Shown here piece by piece: positions 27,160 to 36,500 of a DNA stretch of 64,000 nucleotides. Source of the DNA: Desulfamplus sp. (GTDB taxonomy: Bacteria > Desulfobacterota > Desulfobacteria > Desulfobacterales > Desulfobacteraceae). The first letter of the stretch is position 1. Each line of letters begins with the position of its first letter. The notes beneath the pieces are model-generated. The model made no database searches, had not been told where the DNA came from, and was given only the letters and a program-made list of their open reading frames with translations. Position numbers and translations under genes: made by a program. The stretch is taken from positions 1 to 64,000 of the forward strand of contig JADFZQ010000010.1 in NCBI GenBank assembly GCA_015232455.1, in the 5' to 3' direction.

Positions 27160-30100
27160 CTATGACAATTGTTTTTTGCACCCAGGACCTACTATAGTGC
27201 TTTTCCCTTTATATATAGGGTAAATATTTATTTGCGTGGTTATTCTTTCTTTTAATGCAGGAATATGTGAAATAATTCCAATTAGTTTCCCATCTTGTTG
27301 CAGACCAGCCAATGTTGTTAAAGCACTCTCTAAGCTCTCCTCGTCAAGAGTTCCAAACCCTTCATCTAAAAAGAGTGAATCTACTCTGACTCTACGACTT
27401 GACATTTTTGAAAGCCCAAGAGCAAGTGTCAGGCTCACAATAAAACTTTCTCCACCTGAGAGATTTTTGGTGGCTCTAACTTCTCCTGCCTGATAATTAT
27501 CAACAACATTAAGTTCAAGTGGTTCTTCTTTATCCCGCACCAAAAGATAGCGATCTGTCATTTTTATAAGTTCTTGATTGGCATGTGAAATCATTAGCTC
27601 AAAAGTCAATCCTTGGGCAAAATTCCGATATTTTTTACCATCAGCAGACCCTATAAGTGCATGAAGTTTTTCCCAACGGCTAAATTCTCTTTTTTGACAA
27701 TCAACTTCAAACTGCTTTTCCTTTATTCTATTTTTGGCAGCTTGGTTATCATTAAGTTTATATTTTAAAGCAGCAATCTCATCGCGTAGATTTTTTAAAC
27801 CATCTTCGTAATCTCTGTTTGCAGCTTTAAGCTCTTCTATCTTAGAGTCAGTAATCTTTTTGCCAATCTCTAAGGTTAAACGGTTCTCTCGATCATTTTT
27901 CCGAGCCTGTAAAGTTGTATAGCAATCATCAAGCTCTTTTGCTTTAGCTTTAATAATATCTTGTTCTTTTATTGTCATACGGTTTGAGAGAAATATCTTC
28001 TCATCAGCAAATCCTGCTTTTGATATGCTGCTAATAAAATCTGTTTCCAACTCTTGAAGCTCTGATACTCTCTTCTCAATACGTTCTTTTAAAGAGTTGA
28101 TACTCAGCTTTGAGAAATTAAGTTGTTGATTGGCTTTATCACGGACTATACGAGCTGATTTTGCATTAGATTCTGCATCAGAAATAGTCTTGTCTAACTG
28201 AGCCTCTTCAATATCTGGGTCTTTGTTTCCAAAGATATTAAATCGTTCTCTCTCTTGTTCTTCTAACTCTTTTTTGAGTCTTACTAAAGTATCGGTTTTC
28301 TCAAGCAATGCTCTATTACGAGTCTCAATTATCGCATCAACTCTTTTTAGATCGCTTTCAAGTGTGGATATATTTTTTTGGATTTCAGATTGTTGGTTGA
28401 GCTTATCCAACCATCTATCAAGCTGTTCTTTAAGAGTTTTTGGAAGTGTGTGTAAATCTGAATCAGATATTTCTTTAATACCAATGTGTTCTAACTTTGA
28501 AATTAAAGCTGTCTTTAAATTCTCAAAATGTTCCGTAATTTTTTGCAGCTCGTTTGTATCATCAATAATTTTTTTATTAAGATTTCTATGTTCGGTTTCA
28601 GCTTCAGATTCTAATTTTTCTCTATCAGTAAACCTTTTTAGCCTCTCTTTTTCTGTTACTTCAAGTTTTTTTATAGCAGACTCCAATGTTTCAGCTTTAA
28701 CTATCAATGCCGTTAATATCTCAATCTTTTTTTCAGTCTCATCTAATTTAGGGGTGTTGCCTTTAGCAAATGGATGTTCTCTTGAACCACATAAAGGACA
28801 TTGCTTACCATCTTCAAGTTTATCTCTTTCTGACTCAAGATGAGCTATCTTTCTTAAAAAAGCCATCTCCATCAGCAATGTATCTTTCTCTGTTCGGTAT
28901 TCTCGAAGTAAACGATCACAGAGCAATATATTTAACTCTTTATTTTTACTATCAATATCTTTTTGAATATTTGAAAGCTCATCTTTTAAATTATTAAGGT
29001 GAACTTTATGGGTTGCAAGTTTTTTGGTCTCATTTTTTAGCTTCTCTTCATCTTTTAATAGGCTCTCTTTTTTGTATAGAATATCTTTTTGGACAAAAAT
29101 AAGATTACTAAGCTGCTCTTTTATACCTGCAAATCCACTTACAAGCCACTCATCTTGACCATTTTCTCTAAAATAAGCCTCCAGAACAGCTAAATTATTT
29201 TGAGCAGTCTCAACTCTCTTTTTATTAAGCTCCATGAGTTTTTTATCAACTTCTATCTGTTTAGCATCTTTTTTACAATCTGCATCAACCTCTCTTATTG
29301 AATTTGTTTTGTTCAATAACTCTATATCAAGATAGCGAGCTTTTTGTATAATTGGAGCAATAGATTTTTTTTCTTCTTTTGCCTTTGCGATAATCTCTTC
29401 AGCTTTTTTCAAAGAGTCCTCTTTTTGCATAACATCAGACTCAATCTCAGGAAGTTTGCTCTCTTCGATCTTAAGTGTTCTACTATCTTCATCATATTGT
29501 GTTCTAACAGAGAGCAATATGGCATATTGTCCATCAAATTGAGCAGCTTTTACAGCATTCTCAAGTTGCTCACGCCTTGGCTTAAAACTTGAAAGGGCAG
29601 AATTTAACTTTTCATACTCCTCAGAAATTGAGCTGATCTCTTTTTTTAATCCATCAATTAGGGTCAGCCATTCAACTGCCTTACAACTATCTTGAAACTT
29701 GAGATTCAACTCAGACTCTTTTGACTGTTTTTCTCCTAACTCCTGAACCATTTGAAGCTCTTGCTCACTGTTAAGAATTAGAATATTATTAGTATTATTT
29801 TCCAGTATTTTTAGTTTTTCATTCTCTTCTCGATAACGTTCATGGACGCTTTTTGAAATCTGTGTGTAAATTTCAGTGCCTGTAATTTGTTCAAGTATCT
29901 TCGATTTTTGCTCTGCCTCTGCTTTTAAAAAAGTGTCAAAACCACCTTGAGCAAGTAGTATAGAACGGGTAAATCGTTCAAAGTCCATTCCTGTTTTTTC
30001 TTCAATGACTAAGGCAACATCTCTTCTTTTTGATTCAAGTAGTTGCCCGCTCGCTGCGTCTGCTATTTCATGTTTTGCATCTGCAAGTTTGCCATCAGAT

Positions 30101-30411
30101 TTTTTTCTTGAACGATGCTGACTCCAATGAGCTTTAAATTGTCTATCTTGAGACTCAAACGTTACTTCAGAATAACAGTCGCCTGTTTGTCTTGACATTA
30201 TCTCATTACTATTTTTTGTGATTTTTCCAAGTCGAGGAGTAGCACCATAAAGTGCTAAACAGATAGCGTCCAGAATGGTGGATTTTCCTGCCCCAGTTGG
30301 ACCTGTAAGTGCAAAGATTCCATTTGTAGTATATTCAGGAGAGGTAAAATCAATGAGCCACTCTCCGTAAAGAGAGTTTAAGTTTTTAAATCTAAGGTTA
30401 AGAATTTTCAT
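27160..30411 (-). CDS. sbcC: SbcC, SMC-like ATPase of the SbcCD nuclease
   Basis: A 1083-residue SMC/Rad50-type protein that pairs with SbcD to cut hairpins and blocked DNA ends. The Walker A is GPTGAGKST (37-45) and the Q-loop region is ILLAQGGFDTFL near 151-162. Two very long coiled-coil arms flank a zinc hook CPLCG (Cys537, Cys540) followed by REHPFAKG. Near the C-terminus are the ABC signature NLSGGESFIVSL and the Walker B/D-loop FLDEGFGTLDEESL. Length is normal for the family. The start is 14 bases after the sbcD stop. Confidence 0.95.
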   Translation of the reverse strand: MKILNLRFKNLNSLYGEWLIDFTSPEYTTNGIFALTGPTGAGKSTILDAICLALYGATPRLGKITKNSNEIMSRQTGDCYSEVTFESQDRQFKAHWSQHRSRKKSDGKLADAKHEIADAASGQLLESKRRDVALVIEEKTGMDFERFTRSILLAQGGFDTFLKAEAEQKSKILEQITGTEIYTQISKSVHERYREENEKLKILENNTNNILILNSEQELQMVQELGEKQSKESELNLKFQDSCKAVEWLTLIDGLKKEISSISEEYEKLNSALSSFKPRREQLENAVKAAQFDGQYAILLSVRTQYDEDSRTLKIEESKLPEIESDVMQKEDSLKKAEEIIAKAKEEKKSIAPIIQKARYLDIELLNKTNSIREVDADCKKDAKQIEVDKKLMELNKKRVETAQNNLAVLEAYFRENGQDEWLVSGFAGIKEQLSNLIFVQKDILYKKESLLKDEEKLKNETKKLATHKVHLNNLKDELSNIQKDIDSKNKELNILLCDRLLREYRTEKDTLLMEMAFLRKIAHLESERDKLEDGKQCPLCGSREHPFAKGNTPKLDETEKKIEILTALIVKAETLESAIKKLEVTEKERLKRFTDREKLESEAETEHRNLNKKIIDDTNELQKITEHFENLKTALISKLEHIGIKEISDSDLHTLPKTLKEQLDRWLDKLNQQSEIQKNISTLESDLKRVDAIIETRNRALLEKTDTLVRLKKELEEQERERFNIFGNKDPDIEEAQLDKTISDAESNAKSARIVRDKANQQLNFSKLSINSLKERIEKRVSELQELETDFISSISKAGFADEKIFLSNRMTIKEQDIIKAKAKELDDCYTTLQARKNDRENRLTLEIGKKITDSKIEELKAANRDYEDGLKNLRDEIAALKYKLNDNQAAKNRIKEKQFEVDCQKREFSRWEKLHALIGSADGKKYRNFAQGLTFELMISHANQELIKMTDRYLLVRDKEEPLELNVVDNYQAGEVRATKNLSGGESFIVSLTLALGLSKMSSRRVRVDSLFLDEGFGTLDEESLESALTTLAGLQQDGKLIGIISHIPALKERITTQINIYPIYKGKSTIVGPGCKKQLS

Positions 30412-30425
30412 GCTCTAAAAGTCCA

Positions 30426-31667
30426 CTACTCTGCATTGCTCTCTTTTTCATTGATATACTTTATTATCTCATTATAAGAGTTAATTAACTCTAATCTCTC
30501 TTCAAAAGGTATCTCAGAAGTGTCAAGACAACGCTCAAAGACATCATTTACATCTAAATCATCAAGAGTTTCGCTCTCGTGGTTTTTTTTGATAATTCTC
30601 TCAATTAATCGTCTATTCTTTATGCTAAGAATCTCTATAGATGAGCCATCAACAGCATTGTTAAGTAATTCTCTAAGGTTGCCAATAAAGTCTGAAGCTG
30701 TATATTCTATCTCAAGCCAAGCACTACTTGAACTATTTTTAAAATATTTTATTCTTGAATATATCTCATCAAGAGAGCCTGCAATTCTCTCTAAATGTTG
30801 AAATAAGGGAATCTCAATTTCAGAAATTAGAGGTTTTGTCTCGTTAAACTCAACAACAATCACTTTTTTTCTTTGATTAGCCTCACCATAGCACATAGGT
30901 AATGGAGAGCCAGAGTAACGGATATGCTCTGTATTTCCAACAGATTGGGGAACGTGTAGGTGTCCCAAAGCAAGATAACTTATAACTGTAGGGAATATCT
31001 CTTTGCCTATATGAGCCAAATTTCCAACATAAAGTTCTCTGACACCATCACCATCAACAGTCTTGCCACCAGAAGTAAAAAGATGCCCCATTGCAATAAT
31101 AGGAATATCTAAGTTGTAATTTTGCTTGAAATCTATCTTTTTTTGTTCAGCTATTGAGCAGACTTCAGCATAATGATTCTTCAAACCTTGAACAAGTTTA
31201 ATATTTTTATCTTCAATGCTCTCCCCTGATTCAACAGTGCGAATATCTTTATCACGAAGATATGGCACAGCACATACAATCAATTCAGGATAATTTTGCT
31301 TATCATTGAGAATAACTACCTCATCTTCTTTATTATCTGTGATTGCACCAATAACATATACATTGAAAGCTCTTAGCAGCTCTTTTGGAGCATCAAGAAA
31401 TGAAGGAGAGTCGTGGTTGCCTCCAATAACAACTACATGGCGACAGCAAGAGAGCGAAACCTTATATAAAAAATTATAATATAACTCCTGTGATCGGTTG
31501 CTTGGAGTTGTTGTATCAAAAACATCGCCAGCAACCAAAAGAGCATCAATATTATTGATTTTTATTGTATTGATGAGCCAATCTAAAAAAGCTGTAAATT
31601 CATCATAACGTTTTCGTCCATAAAGCGAACGCCCTAAATGCCAGTCTGATGTATGGAGAATTTTCAT
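30426..31667 (-). CDS. sbcD: SbcD, Mre11-type nuclease of SbcCD
   Basis: A 413-residue calcineurin-like phosphoesterase. Metal-binding blocks are visible: MKILHTSDWHLGRSLYG (Asp8, His10), ALLVAGDVFDTTTPS, VVVIGGNHDSPSF, IAMGHLFTSGG and YLALGHLHVPQ. The protein supplies the nuclease of the SbcCD complex, with SbcC encoded directly downstream. Length matches the family. The operon order sbcD-sbcC is standard. Two IS605-like hairpins lie immediately upstream (31708-31778). Confidence 0.95.
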   Translation of the reverse strand: MKILHTSDWHLGRSLYGRKRYDEFTAFLDWLINTIKINNIDALLVAGDVFDTTTPSNRSQELYYNFLYKVSLSCCRHVVVIGGNHDSPSFLDAPKELLRAFNVYVIGAITDNKEDEVVILNDKQNYPELIVCAVPYLRDKDIRTVESGESIEDKNIKLVQGLKNHYAEVCSIAEQKKIDFKQNYNLDIPIIAMGHLFTSGGKTVDGDGVRELYVGNLAHIGKEIFPTVISYLALGHLHVPQSVGNTEHIRYSGSPLPMCYGEANQRKKVIVVEFNETKPLISEIEIPLFQHLERIAGSLDEIYSRIKYFKNSSSSAWLEIEYTASDFIGNLRELLNNAVDGSSIEILSIKNRRLIERIIKKNHESETLDDLDVNDVFERCLDTSEIPFEERLELINSYNEIIKYINEKESNAE

Positions 31668-31707
31668 GCAATCCCCGAGATTTCTTATTTATAAGAATGG
31701 CGTAAAA

Positions 31708-31778
31708 CCCCTATCCCTTTAGGGTAGGGGATGTAAGCCATTAAAGACTATTGAAACCTCTACACTTTAGGGTAGAGG
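31708..31778. repeat. Two tandem IS200/IS605-like end hairpins
   Basis: The first hairpin (31708-31730) is CCCCTATCCCT facing AGGGTAGGGG with one bulged T and a two-base loop. The second (31757-31778) is CCTCTACACT facing AGGGTAGAGG with one mismatch. The first is followed by GATGTAAGCC. Bulged-T hairpins with this CTTTAGGGTAG pattern are typical of right ends of IS200/IS605 elements that carry tnpB. No transposase gene remains, so these are probably relics or minimal non-autonomous copies. Confidence 0.55.
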
Positions 31779-31871
31779 TAGTTGACTTAGACTTCCTGCA
31801 TAACTAAGTTCTATCCAAATAAACTCAGGGATAAATCCAATTTTGCTGGAGGTCAATTCTATAGTTATTAC

Positions 31872-34800
31872 TTAATTCAAAAGAGTGGATATAAAACAAC
31901 CTCCTCCACCGCCGCCTCCATCTGAAGGTGTCTCTGGAATAGCTGGATTTTTAGATTTTGTTCCAAAAGCAATTGGATCACTTATTACCCCGTCAGCCAT
32001 ACCATCATCATCCCCTTCGCCACCATCTGAAAGCACTAAATAGGCTCTCTTTCTGTCTGAAGAAAATGTTATATTCTTAGAATATTCATACCAGCCTTTT
32101 GATGAACTATATTTATATGCAGTAAACTCTTCACCTAATGACTTAGGAAAATATACTATCATGTTTGCATCAGCCCCTTGTTCAACTTTAACCTTTAAGT
32201 CAACAACTCCATAAATCATATTTTCAGGTCTATTTATCGTCTCTTTTATAAATTCAGGAGCTTGTGGGTTGATATAAACAAAATCCCCATCTCCAACAAC
32301 TCTCAAGCCAAAATGATTAAGTTTGTCAACTGTATAAAAGGTAGTAACTCCCTGTGGATAGCCTAAAATACCATTGTCAGAGACATTAATATCCACATCG
32401 TCATAAGATTTATTTCCATCTTTATCTGAAACTGTTAACCTAAATGTTAATTTTGAGCCGTTCGTTGATGACGATGAGTTATTACTCAAAGTAGGTGCAA
32501 CAAACATTGCCTTTGATGATGTTGAATTTAGCATTACAACTTTTTGACTGCTATAACTATCCTCTTCATTACTGTTCTCATCAATCACCTGAACCCAGCT
32601 CCATGATTGAATTCCGTTATTTCCCTTAAATGATGCTGTTCCATCAAGAACAACCCCATCTCCTTCAATCACATTTTGATCAGTGCCAGCATCAGCATCT
32701 GGAACATTTTGTAAAGAGTCAGTTACATTAAGTGTTAAAATTTTTGTTGTATTATAATGATCTACAATATTAAAAGTTGTTGAACCTATAGTTTGAGGTA
32801 CTATTTTTATCTTCTTACCAACAATATTAATTGACGCAATATAAGGATACTCTTTGTAATATCTATAAGGTGGATGCCCCCCTGATACTGTAAACTCACC
32901 AACCTGCCCAAGTGGAATAGAGACCTCCATATTTTCAAGGGTCATGGGTTGGCTACTCTCAGTTTGATTAACTGTAAGTAAAATCGTATTGCCATAACTA
33001 TCCTTTATTGTTGTTTTAGCGATACCACCTTTATTATCTTTTGCTGTAAGTGTTATTGTATGCTCTCCTGCTGAAAGAGCTTTTGAAAAATTAACACCAC
33101 TTCCAAGATAACCATCAATATTAGATGTCCATGAAAGAGAAGTGCCTGATAAATTGCCATCTTCCTCATCTGTTGCATAACCCGAAAAACTAATTGTTTC
33201 ACCTTCATCAAAGGTGTGTTTGTCTTTATTTGGATAGGTGATAAATGGAACAGGAAGATGATTTCCAACTGTGATTACGATAAAGTCTGTTCCAGATATT
33301 CCAGCACTATTTTTTGCAGTAAGGGTTATTAGATGTTCACCAGCAATAAGGGTGTTTGTTGTAAAAATATTGCCTTTTCCAATTTCAGAAGGTGTTTGAG
33401 CGTTTGACGTCCATACAAGGCTATCACCTCGAAGAGTTCCATCAGTATTATCAGATGCCTCACCTTTAAACTCTATATAATCATTTAGATAAAATGTAGA
33501 GCCATCTATTGGTGATAAAATAGAGACAGTTGGCGGAACTGCAGTGCCAATAATAACTGTTATAGATGCAATTGCAGACAGACCATTTTTGTCAGTTGCG
33601 GTGAGTGTAATCAAAGTCTCACCAATAGGAAGCGTGTTAATTGAAATTTGACCACCAACCCCTAATTGATAAGTCTCTTTACCACTTGAATCTTTTATTG
33701 CACGATTTGAAGTCCAAACAAGATTTGAACCCGTTAATTCCCCATCTTCACTGTCAGTGGCTTCTCCCTTAAATTGTATATATTCATTAAGGTTAAATTT
33801 TGAACCAGTTGATGGTGCCGTTATTTTAACTGACGGTGCTGTATTTGTAATTATTATAATAATGCTATCAAAAGCTGTAGTCGCTGTTCCAGCACTATTT
33901 GTAACTGTAACTGTAAGAGTAATTGTGTGTTTACCTATGGCAAAATTTTTCAATGCTTCAAGCGATTCGCCATATCCTAACAATTCATCTGTTGTTGAAC
34001 CTTCTATACGAGACGACCACTTAAGGTTATTACCTGTAAGAGGTAGTCCAGCAGCATCAAATCCTTTACCTTCAAAAATTATTTCACTACCAAATGGATA
34101 TGAACTGTTATTTTCTGGAGAGGTTATCTGTGCTACAGGGGCAGTTTCACGAATCATTATGGTTATACTATCTTTGCCTGTACGTCCATTTTGATCAGTT
34201 ACAGTAAAGGTTATTGTATGTTTTCCAACAGCAAGATTTTTAAAAGAGTCTATCTCTTTACCATAACCTATCAATTCAGTAACTTCAGTTGTTCCATCTG
34301 CACCTAAATGGGTTGTTTCCCATTTCACATTGCTATCTGGCACATCTAATGTTGACCCTTCAGGGTCTCTTGCATCTCCACTAAATGAGACGGGTTCGCC
34401 AAAAGCATACAAACTATTATCTGCTGGAGCTATTATAATTGCAATAGGACCTGTTGAACGAACTTCTATTTTAATTATGCTGGTTCCCGTTGCACCAGAA
34501 CTGTCAGTAACAGTTAAGGTGATTGTATGTGTACCTGGAGCAAGGTCATTTATAGGAAGAGAAGTTCCATATCCGAGGAATCCGCTAATATCAGATGTCC
34601 ATTTTAGCTTGCTATCATCAAATGTCTCGTCTTCAACATCGGTTGCAGTTCCTTCAAATACAATCTCTTTGCCAAAGGCATGAGAACTATTATTAGCTGG
34701 CTTAGTTATTAACGCCACAGGAGAGGCGTTGCCTACTATTATGGTTATGGTATCTACACCAGTTAAACTATTACTATCTGTAGCTGTTAAAGTGATTTTA

Positions 34801-36485
34801 TGAGTACCAACTGCAAGATTACTTAAAGCAATAGATTTTCCATATCCCAAAAATCCACTTATGTCTGATGACCATTTTAATTTGCTATCTTCAAGCTCTC
34901 CATCTTCATTATCAGTTCCAGTTCCTTCAAATACAATCTCTTTGCCAAAGGCATGAGAACTATTATTAGCTGGCTTAGTTATTAACGCCACAGGAGAGGC
35001 GTTTCCTACAGTTATTTTTATAGATGCAACACCTTCAACACCCTCATTATCTTTAGCCGTTAATGTAATTATATGAGTATTAATAGATAATTTGGTTGTG
35101 GAAAGCGATTCTCCAGAACCAAGTATTCCGTCTTTATCAGATGACCAAGTAAGAGCATCAGGTGGGATTTCACCATCTTCCGCATCTGACGCATTCCCTT
35201 GAAAAATAACCTCTTTCCCATAAGAGTGTGAACTATTATTAGCTGGAGATGTAATAACAGGCACAGGTGTTGTATTCCCAATAGTAATAACTATCTGTTT
35301 AGAATCAGTTGCTTCTTCAGAATCTGTAACTGTAAGCGTTATTGTATGTGTACCACTAGGCAGACCTTTTACAGGCAATGATGTTCCTGAACCAAGAGGT
35401 TCAGAGCTACTTGAAGATGTCCAAATAAGGCTTGCAGCAGGAAGAGTCCCGTCTTCATCGTCAGTACCAGTTCCTTTTAAAGTTATGGTCTCGCCAAACT
35501 TAAACGATGCCCCATCAGTAGGTGCAGTGATGGTAGCCGTAGGAGGTGCATTTCCAACAGTTATGGTAACTTTTGCGGTATTTTTAGCTCCAGAGCTATC
35601 GGTTGCTGTTAGTGTTATGATATGGGTACCGCTTTTTAAAGTTCTTGTAGAAACACTCTCACCTTTACCTATCAAGCCGCCCTGACTTGATGTCCATACT
35701 AAAGAATCTCCTGCAAGATTTCCATCTTCAATGTCTGTAACACTACCAGTAAAAGTTATTAAAGAGCCAAAGGTAAATGTAGCATTCGGTTCGGGCGATA
35801 ATATAGAAGCCTCAGGCGGCTGATTATCTATTGTTATAGATATAGAATCTTTATCAGTATTGCCATCGGTGTCAGTTGCTGTTGCCTCAATTGTGTGTTT
35901 TCCTGCTGAAAGCGTGGATATAGTAAAACTTGTTCCTGAGCCAAAATTATCATCAATACTTGATTGCCATACAACTTTAATATCTTCTAAATAATCTTGA
36001 ACATCATTAACATCAGCTTCAAATGTTATATCGTCTCCTGAGTTATAGGAAGAACCATTTGTAGGACTTGTTATTGTTATAGTTGGCTTAATTTTTTTAA
36101 CTATTACTGTTACACTTGCATTTCCTTTTTCTCCTTTAGCATCAGTTACTACTAAATCTATATTATGTGTACCAGCCTTAAGAGTTGAAGTAGTAAATGT
36201 ACTCTGATCCGAAAGTTGACCAGTAGAAGCATTCCAAATATATGACTCTATTTCATCTCCATCAGGGTCTGTAACTGTGGCTGAAAAAAGGATACTTGTC
36301 CCCTCATCTACTTCTGTTCCATCTACTGGAAGAAGAATGCTTACCTCAGGATCAGTTGCCTTAGCAACTCCCGCAAAGAGATGAATAGATAGTATTGTAA
36401 AGCAAATAAGCCAAATAGCAAAAGTAGAACATTTAATAAATTTACTTATATTTTTAGCAACTATGTTCAAGTAGTATTGCTTCAT
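31872..36485 (-). CDS. Giant secreted Ig-like repeat protein with anchor-type C-terminus
   Basis: A 1537-residue surface or secreted protein. A signal peptide (helix about 20-40, cleavage near VAKA) is followed by 12 Ig/PKD-like repeats of about 90-100 residues, each with an ITSPANNSS-type start, an ED(G/E) loop, W(S/T)S and a GTHTITLTxTD strand. A beta-rich region follows, with DAGTDQNVIEGDGVVLDG as a further PKD-like domain. Near the end is a choice-of-anchor-U-like domain (WYEYSKNITF ... LSDGGEGDDDGMADGVISDP). The last residues are seven glycines, then CFISTLLN. Repeats 6 and 7 are almost identical. It is the second gene after a related 588-residue protein, with 15 bases between them. Adhesin or matrix protein is the likely role. 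Confidence 0.82.
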   Translation of the reverse strand: MKQYYLNIVAKNISKFIKCSTFAIWLICFTILSIHLFAGVAKATDPEVSILLPVDGTEVDEGTSILFSATVTDPDGDEIESYIWNASTGQLSDQSTFTTSTLKAGTHNIDLVVTDAKGEKGNASVTVIVKKIKPTITITSPTNGSSYNSGDDITFEADVNDVQDYLEDIKVVWQSSIDDNFGSGTSFTISTLSAGKHTIEATATDTDGNTDKDSISITIDNQPPEASILSPEPNATFTFGSLITFTGSVTDIEDGNLAGDSLVWTSSQGGLIGKGESVSTRTLKSGTHIITLTATDSSGAKNTAKVTITVGNAPPTATITAPTDGASFKFGETITLKGTGTDDEDGTLPAASLIWTSSSSSEPLGSGTSLPVKGLPSGTHTITLTVTDSEEATDSKQIVITIGNTTPVPVITSPANNSSHSYGKEVIFQGNASDAEDGEIPPDALTWSSDKDGILGSGESLSTTKLSINTHIITLTAKDNEGVEGVASIKITVGNASPVALITKPANNSSHAFGKEIVFEGTGTDNEDGELEDSKLKWSSDISGFLGYGKSIALSNLAVGTHKITLTATDSNSLTGVDTITIIVGNASPVALITKPANNSSHAFGKEIVFEGTATDVEDETFDDSKLKWTSDISGFLGYGTSLPINDLAPGTHTITLTVTDSSGATGTSIIKIEVRSTGPIAIIIAPADNSLYAFGEPVSFSGDARDPEGSTLDVPDSNVKWETTHLGADGTTEVTELIGYGKEIDSFKNLAVGKHTITFTVTDQNGRTGKDSITIMIRETAPVAQITSPENNSSYPFGSEIIFEGKGFDAAGLPLTGNNLKWSSRIEGSTTDELLGYGESLEALKNFAIGKHTITLTVTVTNSAGTATTAFDSIIIIITNTAPSVKITAPSTGSKFNLNEYIQFKGEATDSEDGELTGSNLVWTSNRAIKDSSGKETYQLGVGGQISINTLPIGETLITLTATDKNGLSAIASITVIIGTAVPPTVSILSPIDGSTFYLNDYIEFKGEASDNTDGTLRGDSLVWTSNAQTPSEIGKGNIFTTNTLIAGEHLITLTAKNSAGISGTDFIVITVGNHLPVPFITYPNKDKHTFDEGETISFSGYATDEEDGNLSGTSLSWTSNIDGYLGSGVNFSKALSAGEHTITLTAKDNKGGIAKTTIKDSYGNTILLTVNQTESSQPMTLENMEVSIPLGQVGEFTVSGGHPPYRYYKEYPYIASINIVGKKIKIVPQTIGSTTFNIVDHYNTTKILTLNVTDSLQNVPDADAGTDQNVIEGDGVVLDGTASFKGNNGIQSWSWVQVIDENSNEEDSYSSQKVVMLNSTSSKAMFVAPTLSNNSSSSTNGSKLTFRLTVSDKDGNKSYDDVDINVSDNGILGYPQGVTTFYTVDKLNHFGLRVVGDGDFVYINPQAPEFIKETINRPENMIYGVVDLKVKVEQGADANMIVYFPKSLGEEFTAYKYSSSKGWYEYSKNITFSSDRKRAYLVLSDGGEGDDDGMADGVISDPIAFGTKSKNPAIPETPSDGGGGGGGCFISTLLN
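34646..35003 (-). repeat. 85-bp exact direct repeat inside the Ig-repeat gene
   Basis: Positions 34646-34730 and 34919-35003 are identical over 85 bases and lie 273 bp apart, exactly 91 codons. They mark a recent in-frame duplication of one Ig-like domain (repeats 6 and 7). Such a pair can recombine, adding or removing one domain without breaking the frame. Confidence 0.85.
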
Positions 36486-36500
36486 TGTTGTTTTACCTTT

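Noticed and set aside
28223-28843. Long plus-strand open frame opposite sbcC (206 codons).
   Set aside because: It is antisense to the coiled-coil coding region, rich in Ser/Leu/Phe as expected from the reverse of Glu/Lys codons, and shows no motif.
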